NCBI RefSeq assembly: GCF_905220565.1
Contig: NC_059419.1
Coordinates: 4,278,001-4,342,000 of the forward strand
Source of the DNA: Melitaea cinxia
Taxonomy: Eukaryota > Arthropoda > Insecta > Lepidoptera > Nymphalidae
Length of the DNA: 64,000 nt
Reading direction: 5' to 3'
The translations under genes were made by a program, and so were the position numbers. Shown here in pieces: positions 1 to 11,060 of this stretch. Each line of letters opens with the position of its first letter. Position 1 is the stretch's first letter. The notes under the pieces are model-generated. The model saw only the letters and a program-made list of their open reading frames with translations, made no database searches and was not told the origin of the DNA.

Positions 1-110
1 ACATCAAAGGTGACCTAGATTTTGCGAGCACCTTAAACTACACAATAATATTTCCAATAAATGAAATTAAAATGACCATCAAAAATTATCATATATTAGC
101 TTCTATTTCG
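1..110. repeat. Direct repeat unit A, left copy
   Basis: This AT-rich stretch recurs at 1268-1380 with few differences; both begin with catcaaaggtgacctag and end near ttctattt. In the right copy the next segment is unit B (1384-1430); in the left copy unit B lies 816 bp away (926-973). The left copy was probably split by an insertion. The family is not identified. Confidence 0.75.
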
Positions 111-123
111 TTTGCTTCGTAGT

Positions 124-147
124 TTAATAATAATAATAATAATAATA
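124..147. repeat. (TAA)n microsatellite
   Basis: Eight or so TAA/ATA trinucleotides directly follow the left unit A, at the apparent breakpoint of the split duplication. Confidence 0.9.
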
Positions 148-659
148 TGGCATAATATTAATAGTATGGTATATACGCGTTAGAAAAGTAGTACGATAAC
201 TGAGGAGGAATATAAAACTTGGGTAACAATTAACGTGATACGAAGCTGCTTCTGAAGGGGATGAAATGATAAATCGTATATTGATTTTAAAACAGGAGGC
301 CGTGCGTGATAGGATCACGGGATTTATAAGTATTTGACTTTGAGTATCTTTGAAAATGAGCCCGCACGTGCTTCGAAATTATATTTGAAGATAAGAGAGA
401 TATGAGTAGAGAAACCTGTAGGTGGTATAAGCACTTTAAATGTTTTAATATATACAAGAAATTTATTTAGAAAAAGTAATAATTTTTTTCAACCAGTTTT
501 ATTTCAATTTTTTTTTTTTTAAATTCAGTAAAGGAAATCGAACCAGTGACAATCGGCGTTTAAACGATGCTTATGAACAAAAACGATTTTTTGGTATTGA
601 TATGTGTGTATATTTTGTATTAATTAGAATTTCTGGCTCGGAATGAGAACTCACGAATT

Positions 660-866
660 TTGGATGCGCCAACACGTCGACGCAGCGGTCACAGCATTGG
701 CTGTTCCCTGGCGGTCGCGGGTTCGATCCCCGCTCACGACAGATATATGTATTGGCCATATAGATGTTTGTCGTGCTCTGGGCGTTTTTGCTTGTGAATT
801 GTGTGTGTTTCCGAACTCCCGACACAGGAGAAAATCCTACTGGGGGCCGTTGAGTGTGAAGCGTTA
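660..866 (+). mobile_element. tRNA-derived SINE, subfamily different from the 12.2-kb copy
   Basis: A pol III B box (ggttcgatcc, 720-729) lies about 40 bp after an A-box-like gacgcagcgg. A SINE body follows with the sequence attggccatatagatgtttg, parallel to the body at 12.28 kb. The 3' part (cacaggagaaaatcctac ... ggccgttgag) differs from family M, so this is a separate lepidopteran tRNA-SINE subfamily. Flanking duplications are not clear. Confidence 0.7.
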
Positions 867-1051
867 ATCTATTTATTTATTTGAAGGTAAACGAAAAATG
901 TGAAACTACCAACATTTCAGGAGAACGAAAAATTGTACATTATGATATAGACACCGTTATACTGATTGTTATTTAAAAAAAAATTGGTGCTATATTTACA
1001 TAACTTACATGTCTAAAAGTACCGTAATTTAGCGTTCATTATCTTCATATG

Positions 1052-1158
1052 GATCTGATAGCAGTCGTTACTCAGAGTAGGAGCAGAGGAAAAGCGTTAA
1101 TTTAGCTCAAATCCTTCTCCTGTATGGAGAAAGAGGGCTATGCCCAGCAGTGGGATAG
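1052..1158 (+). mobile_element. Family M SINE, 3' body fragment
   Basis: It contains gatagcagtcgttactc, ccttctcctgtatggag and the tail atgcccagcagtgggat, matching the 3' half of the full-length SINE at 12200-12537. The tRNA head is missing. Confidence 0.75.
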
Positions 1159-1267
1159 TTATCATATCAATATGTCGATTTTCACATATTTTGACATGGA
1201 ATTAATTAATAGATTGATTAATTATTGTATTACTGAGCGACCTAGCTCCGTTCAGGTCGTAATAGGT

Positions 1268-1430
1268 CATCAAAGGTGACCTAGATTTTGCTAGTACCTT
1301 TAACTCCACATTAATATTTTCAATAAATGAAATTAAAATGTTCATCGAAAATTGTTATGATAATTATGTCTTCTATTTTGTGTCGAAAAATTGTACATTA
1401 TTATATAGACATGTTATACTGATTGTTATT
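1268..1430. repeat. Direct repeat units A and B, contiguous right copy
   Basis: Unit A (1268-1380) is followed at once by unit B (1384-1430), whose other copy is at 926-973. This contiguous order is probably ancestral. It shows that 111-925 is inserted DNA in the left copy. Confidence 0.7.
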
Positions 1431-2460
1431 TTACTGTTCATTTAACGAAATCTTATTGGAAGCTGGTAATTTCCAAATAATTGAAACAACGCTTTTTAAA
1501 ATTTCTTAGACACTAATATTAAAATATTAAAACCTGGTAAAAAGTGGCTTAAGTGGTTCTAATACTATATACCCACCTACTCTCTTTTGTTAATATAAAT
1601 TACATACACATATTTGCTTATTTTTGTCTAAAACATGATTACGCTTTCGTAGTAGGAAACATTGTGTAGACGTATTTTATGAAAAATCGCGACGGTACTC
1701 ACTCCAGATTGACACATCCTATAAATCCATTTAGGCCTGTGGTACCATAGGCGTTAAGCCTCTTTATCCCTCAGTGACTTCAATAAAGCTGACATCCCCG
1801 TTTAATCGGATAGCTCGTCGAGGCAACTTATTGGATGTGTTGCTAAGTTTGAACATGTCCGCTGTTGTTATAACATGTCTGTCTGACGTAACGGAAACGA
1901 TATTATGTCGTTCTGTTCTTCTGTAACGTTTTATACTCATAGTAAATGATCACATTTTATTTGCATTTTGTGTCTTTAATAATTGAAAAAAAAATGCACT
2001 ACATGTGTATATTTTAATTTTATCAAATAAATATTTAATAAATTATTAATTTATTTTATTAGACGCAGATATGAAAGCTAGGTTAAGATGAGGTGAGGTA
2101 TTTAAAGATACATTACATTTCGACTTTCAAGCTATTTAAGTTTCATAGTAATTATGAGTATACCCTTTTCAACTTCTGAACTGTCAAACGAATTACGGTA
2201 TAAAGTTATATTAACCGGAGATTAATTAAAATATCTCTGTTCTAATTAAAATAAACAAAATGTACTAATAAATTAATTTTTAATGTAAAAAATACCTATC
2301 TAGTCTACTAGTTCATAGGATGGACTCAAATCGTACTCAATTACGATTGAATTAATTCTGTAGGTTTGTTGTGATGCGCGGCTGAGAAGACGCAGAGAGA
2401 CTGAGAAAAAGAAAGACATTTTTTTGGCTTCAGTGTCAATGTCTTTACGTTTTGACTATG
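1431..2460. other. AT-rich spacer, no gene seen
   Basis: There is no open frame with protein-like composition. The stretch 1680-1960 is less AT-rich and appears once in the window; it holds no recognisable element. The rest is A/T runs. Confidence 0.6.
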
Positions 2461-2650
2461 TTGACCCTTTTTGATAATTTTTTCAATCGAAAGGTTATGC
2501 GTGTCGCGTGGTCCCATTTCAATTTAATTGAGATCTCATGAGTACTTATTGGGTTATTTCTAAATTCTCTAATGATGCGCATTTACTTGACTATTTGTTC
2601 GTTTACCTACGTTGTATTATTAGTTCATGTAGTTGAAGTCGGTTTTTGAA
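2461..2650 (+). mobile_element. Family P repeat fragment
   Basis: It contains tttgataattttttcaatcg, ggtcccatttcaatttaat, gagatctcatgagtactta and gttgaagtcggtttttg. The same ordered blocks occur at 32700-33225 and, reversed, at 30310-30775. No coding capacity is visible. Confidence 0.65.
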
Positions 2651-3815
2651 TTATGATCCCTATACTTTCATCTAAACCACTTGATTTGCGCGATTTCTAA
2701 TATAAAATAACAACTGAAAGGTAAAGAGAGTATGTCAAAAACTATTTTCACAATAAAAAAATTATTTTGGTCATAATTACTTTTTATAAAAAGACATAAA
2801 TGTATGTTATATAATATTTATATTGTAAATAAATTATCGATAAATTAACATTCATTTACTACAATAAAAAATCACAATAATTCGTATTACAAGAAAACTA
2901 ATAACTTTTAATTAAATTTCATTCTATGAAGGTTTCTAAAAAAAAAAAACAAAGGAACGTTGGAAATGAAGAATTTTATGTTGTTTTCTTTGTTCTTTCA
3001 TTATTTTGTTTCATAAAAACGAATATGATTTCTTTGATAAAAGTCTCGTTTGAAGATCATCATTCTTATTGAAGGGAGAATAAATACTTGTCTGAACAAG
3101 TTTCACAAACGTGTATGCAAAAGTTTATTCTTTTGAAAGTTATAAACATAATTCAGTTTGGTAGCGGGAAAAAAATCGAGTAAAAAATTTTTGTTTTTAA
3201 TACTAGGCGTTGATTTTTAGTTCACTTTTAACATTAACTTTTTTATATCTTAGAATTAAGAATTTACAACTATCAGGTTTTTAAATTGATTATTTAGATT
3301 CAGAAAACAAAGTTTTTTTAAGCAAAACTATATAAATAAACTATGGAACAGAAATATACACTCTCATACTAAGAATAAATGTATTCGGTTTTTTTTTTCA
3401 GTTTGCTTGTGACTTAAACTTCTGCGATTTTTTAAGATAAAAGTGGTAAAGCATTGAGCGAGGGAGGTAAAGATTGTATTGAGATAAAATGCCTGTCTAT
3501 TGGCTTCAAAAAAAGAAAAACATTTTCATAAAGTAAATAAAACGCAATTTCAACGTTTGCGGATATTTGGTAACTGATTTTTTAATGTCACATGAAAACA
3601 CAACAAGACAAGACGTTTGTTTCACTTTTTCAAAAAAAAAAAAAAAAACAAGAATGAAGACGTCAAAAAATTATTTAAACAATAAATCTGATACGCAATG
3701 TCTAAACTGGTTTATCAGCGACTATTGAATTATGGATAACAGCCAAATTTTTTTCAAAATTCAATTTAGTTCTAATTTACAATCCAATAACAACGGTTAC
3801 TATTATTATTATACT
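2651..3815. other. AT-rich spacer, no gene seen
   Basis: The sequence is AT-rich with many A and T runs (for example 15 or so A at 3633-3648). I see no coding frame and no repeat shared with the rest of the window. Confidence 0.6.
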
Positions 3816-4030
3816 ACTAGCTGACCCAGCAAACTTTGTTTTGCCCTATATGTTCTTAGTCCCCTTAATCCCCCCCCCCCTTATAACTTAGTGGTATGAA
3901 AAATAGATGTTGGCCGACTCTCATATCTACCCGATATGCACACAATTTTTTTTAAAATCGGTTCAGCTGTTTCGGAGGAGTATTGTAAATAAAATTGTGA
4001 CACTATAATATTACATATAAGAAGATTATA
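3816..4030 (+). mobile_element. Family V repeat
   Basis: It starts with actagctgacccagcaaac and contains atctacccgatatgcacac and cggttcagctgtttcggag. These blocks recur in reverse at 51172-51469 and 62317-62522. It carries a run of about ten C. This is a familiar non-coding lepidopteran repeat; its superfamily is not clear from this copy. Confidence 0.65.
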
Positions 4031-4464
4031 TTAGTACATCGTTTCTGAATATTATACACAAAAAAAATTATGATATATCTAAAAGTGGTAATCTAGAAAC
4101 AGGACAACAAGGCAATATCAGAAGGTCACTCCCTGTTGCCGGTGGGCGGTTTGTTTGAACAACTGAGTGCTCGAATGGCACACACGTGTGATACGCAATA
4201 AAGTGAAAATAGAGCACTATTCGTTGATGTTGACCTATGAAAATGTTTGAGTATTGGTGCTTACTTTGATTTTACAAAATAAACAAATATAAATTGTTTT
4301 TTTTTTGGTTGAATAAATCGAAATACGTATATTTTGTTGAAGCAGCGTCTTGCTCAAACTTGAATTAGTGTAACTGGAGAAGTACTTCAATATTCAATTT
4401 AGAAGTCAAATAATACTGGTCCTAAGTTGTAATATAAATTGCATTGAGTAGGGTTCATAGCTTC
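4031..4464. other. Spacer, no gene seen
   Basis: A short GC-richer stretch at 4100-4210 (around ccctgttgccggtgggcgg) occurs only once in the window. The remainder is AT-rich and without features. Confidence 0.5.
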
Positions 4465-4610
4465 TGGGGATGGGCTGTGTATACAGCGGAGGTTAGATCG
4501 ACAACACGCTTATGATGTCCTAGTCTTACACGAATCTATAGATTACTATTACCACATAGTATCAGGTGAACCATATACTTGTTTGCTATACTAATGGTAT
4601 AAAAAAATCC
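4465..4610 (-). mobile_element. Family S repeat, degenerate
   Basis: Read on the minus strand it follows the start of the S copies at 14412 and 18006: a tract like caagtatatggttcacctga, then a decayed equivalent of agcttatagacgcctg and a decayed gcaagcgcgtt. It is heavily mutated. Confidence 0.5.
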
Positions 4611-5653
4611 TTTAATTTTGTTCGGAGTTTATAATAATGTTAATCGTCTATCGCTATGAGAGTCGTTCTTTTAAAATTTGTCGATCAATCATTATCAGAA
4701 TTTCACTTCAATTAGACATCCAATATTTTGAAGTCAATTTGAATTGAAATTAATTATGTTATAAAATATCTACGATTTCCCACAAAAAAGACTTATAACT
4801 GAGAGAACTTGAAGAAAAAAATAGACAAAATAATGCCATGCGTAATATGTTTTGAAATCTTGAAATAATAATAATTTATATAACTAATAAAAACGTTAAA
4901 TTCTATAGAACTTTTGGACAAACTTAACACAATAAAGGGAAATACAAAATTTCTTTATTTTAACTTAATTCTTCTTTATTTTACTAAGTTTATTTATACT
5001 TATAATATTTCGTATTTTGGACTGTTCAGTTTGATTCCTTTGTTCCAGTAACAAAAAAAGTAATACGAAGGTGCGAGTGCATAGCATACGCGTACAAGCC
5101 TCGGCATTGCGCCAAAACACGGCTTTTTTCGACCAAAATCCAATGGCGATTCATCCAAAAGGTACAATTTCGATGAATTTTCACTATGTTCTTTTTAGAT
5201 GTTAATATATTCATAGAATAAAATTCGAAAAAAAAAATGCTGCCTTTGTATCTTATTTGCTCATGTATGTCAATTACAAATGTACGTAAAATTTAAATGT
5301 CCTTTTTGTGTTTTAAGCGGACATTTAACTAAAGAATTTGTGATATAAAATCTTAAAATTTATGGTGGGACAAATGTGTAATTACAAAATTAGTGCTGAA
5401 AATAATTATACAAGTCCTTAAATACTAATTTTGTAACTGTACGTATTAGATACAATTACTACGTATTATAAAGGTTTGTGAATAATAGACGTATAGCTAA
5501 AAAAGCGTAAAGCGTAAATTGTGTTAAAGTATCAAGACGCACATATTTACAGAACAAATTTGGATAATTCTTAGAAAGATTATTTAGGAGGGTAGAATGA
5601 AATTTCTTAAAGTTACATTGTTTGATTTGTGTTAATGTTATTTTGACAGGACT
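4611..5653. other. AT-rich spacer, no gene seen
   Basis: A GC-richer patch at 5060-5170 is present once. The short open frames here have low-complexity composition and I do not take them as genes. Confidence 0.55.
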
Positions 5654-5788
5654 TCTTGCCCGCGACTTCGTCCGCGTGGAATTTAAAAAATATGTTGCCA
5701 AATTCTTTACCCGAACTTTATACTATACATTTTGTGGCATCATTCATGACAGCCTTTTTCAGTTTAATTATTCATATTTTTATTTAAG
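5654..5788 (+). repeat. Repeat X, copy 1
   Basis: It begins with a Y-like tract (cgcgacttcgtccgcgtgg), then about 100 bp nearly the same as 47067-47175, including atgttgccaaattctttacc and ggcatcattcatgacagcct. In both places it ends at an 'agctg' start of another repeat. Confidence 0.7.
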
Positions 5789-6114
5789 TACAAGCTGTGT
5801 CCGCGACTTCGACCACGTGGAATTAACAAAAAAGTTATTTTCCAGTTCGCAGAGTTACAAAATAAATAAATTTTGAAAACAAAAGTAGCCCAAGATAATC
5901 CTTATTACATGAGCTATCTGCCAGTGAAAGTCCTGTCAAAATCGGTCCAGCCGTTTCAGAGATTAGCTGGAACAAACAGACAGACAGACTGACAAAAATT
6001 GTAAAAATGTTGTTTTTGTATATGTACCGTGTAAACAACCGTATCGCATTTGGTAAAAAGCGGTTATTTTAATATTACAAATATACACTCCAATTTTATT
6101 TATTTGTATAGATA
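5789..6114 (+). mobile_element. Family Y repeat, forward copy
   Basis: It runs from agctgtgtccgcgacttcg through gccgtttcagagattagct and a cagacagacagac tract to aattttatttatttgtata. Copies occur at 17117-17418 (+) and, reversed, at 6719-7034 and 43262-43565. It is non-coding and has the form of a widespread lepidopteran repeat. Confidence 0.75.
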
Positions 6115-6718
6115 AAACTACATTGAAATTAAAGTTTGTAACATTATTACCAACAACACATACACATACAACATTATATATAACTTACAAAAAACGGAAA
6201 TACGAGAACAGTGGTGATGAATAATGCGAAAAACATTTTAAAATATTCCATGTTAAGTTGTAATAATTATACTTTTTATATCAAATTGCTTGTAAACTCC
6301 ATGCCAATTCTTTTTTTTTTTTACAGTTTTCTTTGTATGTATAACGTTTTTTGCAACGTTTCGTTATAATGTATAATAAAAAATATTAATTAATAATATT
6401 ATTACGTTGCGTTGAAGGTCTACGACGACATATGATGAATTCGAATCAAGCGTAGACAATTAATATCTCGCTACGGTTCGTAGAACCGTAGCAGTATATT
6501 AGAAGGTTCTACAAAACTTACGTTATATTATGCCATCAATGTTTTCTTTACAGATAGGGGGTTCTGTTAAACTTGTATTTTTCTTTCATGTCCTTTTAAA
6601 GTGTTCCATTTGTAAAATAATTTTTTAAATCGATCTCAGTACCTTTTTAGTTTAACTGTTACGAACAAACAAAAATTAAATATTGCCTCTCTTAAATATC
6701 ATTATGGATATCTATATT
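6115..6718. other. Spacer between inverted Y repeats, with a short hairpin
   Basis: The spacer is AT-rich. It holds a perfect 9-bp inverted repeat, GCTACGGTT (6470-6478) and AACCGTAGC (6484-6492), with a 5-nt loop. No gene is seen. Confidence 0.6.
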
Positions 6719-7034
6719 CTATACAAATAAATAAAATTGGAGTGTCTGTTTGTAATAATAAAATAATCGCTTATTACTAAATGCATATGAATGTATACAC
6801 GGTACATATACCACAATAACGTTTTTTTACAATTTTTGTCTGTCTGTCTGTTTATTCAGGTTAATCTCTGAAACGGCTAGACCAATTTTGACGGGACTGT
6901 CACTGGATAGCTGATGTAATAAGGAGTAACTTAGGCTACTTTTATTTTAGAAATTTATTTTTTTTATAACTCAGCGATCTGAACAATAAGTTTTTTGTTA
7001 AATTCCACGCGGACGAAGTCGCGGGCACAGCTAG
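6719..7034 (-). mobile_element. Family Y repeat, reverse copy
   Basis: It is the reverse complement of the 5789-6114 type, ending with ccgcgtggaattt read on the minus strand and cacagctagt on the plus strand. With the forward copy it makes a roughly 320-bp inverted pair spaced by about 600 bp. Confidence 0.75.
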
Positions 7035-7265
7035 TAATACAATAAATTGATTTAATACACTTCAAGCAAATAACACGTTAAGGTAATTAAGAACAAACAT
7101 CATCAATAAATATTATTATTTTAACGTTATCTTTTCAACGAACGCATTCATTTCGAGCTCTTTGAATTGGTTCAAAAACAATGGATTCATATGAAATGTT
7201 CAAATGAATCACTTTTGTGAGTTCTTTTGTTTATTTTTTTTACTTTGTGAGCATTTAAAAAAAGT

Positions 7266-7270
<5 letters not shown>

Positions 7271-7310
<40 letters not shown>

Positions 7311-7312
7311 AA
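7271..7312. repeat. (TA)n/(TG)n microsatellite
   Basis: A run of TA dinucleotides passes into gtgtgtgt. Confidence 0.95.
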
Positions 7313-7449
7313 AAAGTCCTTTTTGTATGTGACAAATGTTTTAATATAACTTTTAAATGTTTAAAAATAAAACCTGGCGACCTTTGGCGAAAACAAATTG
7401 ATTTATTTTTAAAAATAACACTTTTTTTAAATTGGTAATATATGAACGA

Positions 7450-7560
7450 TTTTATTTTTGTGTTACCCACACATTAGGAATTCTAAGCACGGTCAGTCGG
7501 AGGCGCCGGTTCGAACCCCGCTGGAGCGGTCAATTTTTGATATGATATTCAAAAGTGTTT
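7450..7560 (+). mobile_element. tRNA-like repeat with B box
   Basis: A perfect B box (ggttcgaacccc, 7508-7519) sits between gtgttacccacacat and cgctggagcggtcaattttt. Both flanking blocks recur at 16797-16886, the second in inverted orientation there. It resembles a fragment of a tRNA-derived SINE; no cloverleaf can be drawn. Confidence 0.45.
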
Positions 7561-7606
7561 GGTAATATATGTTATAAACATTAGTACTAATCTTTTAAAC
7601 ATATAT

Positions 7607-7918
7607 CCCCCTCTCTTCTCGTGGGTGTCGTAAGAGGCGACTAAGGGATAATAAGGTTCCACTACCACCTTGGAACTTAAGAAGCCGACCGATGGTGGGA
7701 TAACCATCTAACCGCTGGCTTTGAAATACACAAGCCGAAGACGGGCAGCAGCGTCTTAGGTGCGACAAAGCCAGCCCTGCGGTCACCAACCCGCCTGCCC
7801 AGCGTGGTGACTATGGGCAAAACACATGAGTTCACGTTATTTTTGGCGTAAACTTGTGGAGGCCTATGTCCAGCAGTGGACTATATGGGCTCTAATGATG
7901 ATGATGACTTATACTGAT
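7607..7918 (+). mobile_element. Family R element, 5'-truncated
   Basis: It starts inside the head at ccccctctcttctcgtggg and runs to the RTE-like tail (ggaggcctatgtccagcag) and a (TGA)n end. AAACATATAT occurs just before it (7597-7606) and again at 7919-7928, a probable target-site duplication, although about 11 extra bases lie between the TGA run and the right copy. The apparent small frame inside is shared by all R copies and is not evidence of a protein. Confidence 0.8.
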
Positions 7919-7928
7919 AAACATATAT

Positions 7929-9020
7929 TTTTATATTTCTTGACATAAATTGTTACATGAAGTCAGAAATAAATAAGCATGATCAGAAATAAATAGTCGG
8001 TATATAATTTAATACAATGAGGTTGTCGCGCCTAACATTCAATTCCATCTGTTGCCAAGATGCAATCTCATTCAATAGCGCTAAAGCCTATCTCGAGCCG
8101 GATATAACCGGTGCTAGCTGGAAATTGCCTCAGGAAACCGGAAGGCTTCGGGTGACTTCGATAAGCCTTTGTAAAGATGGATGAAAAATCGTTTGAAACT
8201 TTAGCTATTGGGTGAAGCCGAGGAACGATAAAAGGGGAATAATGACCAGGAGTGATTTTTATATACACTTTTCAATCTTTTCTTGTCTAACATTATAAGA
8301 AATCCGTGCTTTTTACCAGCGTTTACATCATCGATTAATGTTGCGTCAATATGAATCATTTTTTTTAACTTTTGTGAGCATTCAGTTACGAACTTACAAC
8401 CTTGATCGTGACAATCAAAAGGGTAAAGGCATCGACCTCAATGTGATCGGAAATTAGAAAATTTAAGAACAATGTGTTATATTTAGACCTAACCAAACAA
8501 CAGTGGTGTATTTGAAAGGGTAATTTAGGTTCATTGACTCGTCGATTAGAAATCTTTTCATTATAAACAATATTTGAATGTCTTTGTATAGACATTATTA
8601 TTTTCGTAGTCAATTTTGGTATTATTTCACTTGATTTTCTTATATGGATTCTTTGCCGTCATCTTTCAATGAGTAACTTTTCAGTGGATTAATGAGCTTT
8701 TACACAATTTTGGTTCCTTTATTTAACTTCCTATGTGTGTTAAAATCTAAATTTCGGAAGAATCCGTTGCTCTGTACTTAATGTTAGGCTTCGCTTTGTG
8801 TATAATTTTTGTGTGACTATATTATGTAATGTGTGTGTCTGTAAGATAAAATTATTTTTTATTATTAATAGTTGTTGTTAGTTTACTAGTTTAACGCATC
8901 CTAGAAATAAATATTAAAATTTATGACGCACCTAAAGTAATCGTAGTGGAACTCTTATTTTAACAACTAATAATTAGTATATAATATTAGTTTCGTCTTT
9001 TGTTAGGCAATGAATGATTA
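7929..9020. other. Spacer, single-copy patch at 8040-8260
   Basis: 8040-8260 is GC-richer and contains ggatataaccggtgctagc and aaaccggaaggcttcgggtg; it is not repeated in the window and could be host-derived. I cannot assign a function. The rest is AT-rich. Confidence 0.5.
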
Positions 9021-9021
9021 T

Positions 9022-9255
9022 ATCATCATCATCATCATCACTTCAGCCTATGGCAGTCCACTGCTGGACATAGGCCTCCCCAAGTTCGCGCCAGACATCC
9101 CGATTTTCTGCAATCCTCATCCAGCCTACACCGGCAATCTTACGTAGATCCCACACTGCGTTTGCCAAGACGCGGTCTCCACTCCAGGACCCGTCTACTC
9201 CAATGGCCATCGGTCCTGCGACACAGATGACCAGCCCACTGCCACTTCAACTTGG
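9022..9255 (-). pseudogene. RTE-clade LINE, 3' end of reverse transcriptase, deleted and frameshifted
   Basis: The minus strand encodes a C-terminal tail typical of RTE-clade endonuclease/reverse transcriptases. First comes a block containing KWQWAGHL, RRTDG and VLEWRPRLGKRSVG. In another frame DLRKIAGVGWMRIAEN and GEAYVQQWTAIG follow, then a stop (9044-9046). A few codons between the blocks are missing, which shifts the frame, so this copy is dead. After the stop comes a (TGATGA)n tail, seen on the plus strand as (ATC)n at 9022-9042. The DNA spanning GEAYVQQWTAIG and the stop is almost the same as the 3' ends of families R and M. The element is truncated upstream at about 9255. Confidence 0.85.
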
Positions 9256-9445
9256 TAATTCTGATTACACTTTGGGTAAATCAACAATTGTCTGAGGAAA
9301 ATTATACGTGTCTGAAATTCCGCTGGGAAGGAGCATGTTAGATAAAGCAGCATATTATCTCTTTAAAGAGAATATAAGGTTTAATGTTAAATTACTTAAT
9401 CACTTTTACTACGTTGACTCTAAAAGTGTAACTTTGACAAACTTG

Positions 9446-9590
9446 ATGACGCGTTAGCGCAGTGGTCACGGTAACTGGTAGATACACTCAAATTTTTGCA
9501 TAGGCCGTACCTACAAATGTTCGTTAATGCCTGGGTTGTGCCTTTGTGTTGATTATGTTTACATATCATTGAAGCATTGCATAAAAAACG
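9446..9590 (+). mobile_element. tRNA-SINE head fragment
   Basis: It begins with an A-box-like ttagcgcagtgg and continues through aaatgttcgttaatgcctgg and catcattgaagcattgc-like sequence. No B box is retained. It is a degraded SINE of a subfamily distinct from M. Confidence 0.5.
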
Positions 9591-9729
9591 TTTACTTATT
9601 TTAATAAAATCAAAATATTTCCAAATTTATGACGACATTATGTTTCGTATATGCAATACAGCCAAAAATTTAAACATTCAAGTTTTAAAACTATAAATCT
9701 GCGATCAAATTTGCTTACAACATTTTTTT

Positions 9730-10012
9730 AACTAAGGTAGGGCACAGCAGGAATTTCTTGCTCAAAATATGGAGCAGCCCGACTGGGGTAGTACCTCGAC
9801 CTTACAGAAGATCACAGCTAAATAATACTGCTTTCAAGCAGTATTGTGTTCCTGTTGATTAGTAAGGTGACCCAGGAGAGGGGGATTGGGGATTGGGTCG
9901 GCAACGCGCTTGCGATGCTTCTGGTGTTGCAGGCGTCTATAAGCTACGGCTCGCTTACCATCAGGTGAGCCGTATACTTGTTTGCCGACCTAGTGACATA
10001 AAAAAAAAATTA
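9730..10012 (-). mobile_element. Family S repeat, complete-looking copy
   Basis: On the minus strand it reads from tatgtcactaggtcggcaaac through agcttatagacgcctgcaac, gcaagcgcgttgccgaccca, an inverted ctgcttgaaagcagtatt tract, and tgagcaagaaattcctgctg to gtgccctacctta. Copies lie at 14412-14695 and 18006-18234 (+). An A-run adjoins its start on the plus-strand right side. It is non-coding; its superfamily is unknown to me. Confidence 0.7.
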
Positions 10013-10928
10013 AATCTATTTCATAATAATGTTCTGTAACATTTGTTTCATTATCTGTAGACGACAAAAATATTTTCAACTCAATGAAATAAACCACTGT
10101 ATATTTGTTTTTACATTTAAGATATATAATTATATAATCGTAATGAAAGAAGACAATTTGCTTACGTTGCACAAATATAAAGATATATCAGTTTCTTTAC
10201 TGTTTGACGGCAGTAAATATTGAAGATCATTCCAATTGACAAAAATTAATATCTGTGTTTGAATTCTCGTTTTCGACTTATGATTATTTGTGTATGAGAT
10301 TTATTTGATATGCGTTTTATGTAGACTAGATAAACCTAATATTTGAGTCTAGCTTGAGAATGGAGCTAAAAATAGGATGCTATAAGTTTTTATCTTTAGA
10401 GTACCCGTTACCATGCCAAGTTTTATTTTACTAAGTGACATCTAAGAAAAATGTTAGTCTACGCTTTAAAACAAATATATACATTTATTTTATTTTATAT
10501 TTAAATTGTGTATGTATTAAATATAAATGCAACACAAACTAACAACTACAACAATTTATTTACACGTTACTCGTAGTAATACAATGATATTACTATAATA
10601 TACAAATATTATCTAAGTGTCGGCAGTGTCCCGTAGAATCCAAAGTGTAAAACTATGAAAGTTAAAAATTCTTATATATAAAGATCTCTAGGTAGTATGA
10701 ATGTTTATATACAACATTATACACTCGTAGTGCTTAGACGAGGCTAAACACATAATAATGAAATTGTACGCATAAAAAAAATTAGGATAGTAACAGAAAA
10801 ATAATGGTGATGGTCAGCTTCGGACCACGCCCTTGCATTAATAGCCAGTCACAGGACTATCAATCTGTAAATTTAAGTAATAAATCACTTGTAGGATAAG
10901 CATAATTTTAATGCGCGATATATAATAA
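10013..10928. other. AT-rich spacer, no gene seen
   Basis: A small GC-richer patch (10800-10860, around cagcttcggaccacgccc) occurs once. Short open frames at 10.0-10.2 kb are low-complexity and overlap on both strands, so I do not call them. Confidence 0.55.
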
Positions 10929-11060
10929 TCGGTCACCAACTCGCCTGCCCAGCGTGGTGACTATGGGCAATACACATGAGTTCACGCAATTTTTAGCGCG
11001 AACTTGTGGAGGCCTATGTCCAGCACTGAACTGCGATAGGCTGATGTGTGTGTGTGTGTG
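10929..11060 (+). mobile_element. Family R element, 3' part only
   Basis: It begins at cggtcaccaactcgcctgcc and runs through agcgcgaacttgtggaggcc, the RTE-like tail and ctgatgtgtgtgtg. Its gcgcgaactt is closer to the RTE LINE end than the gcgtaaactt of the other R copies. Confidence 0.8.
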
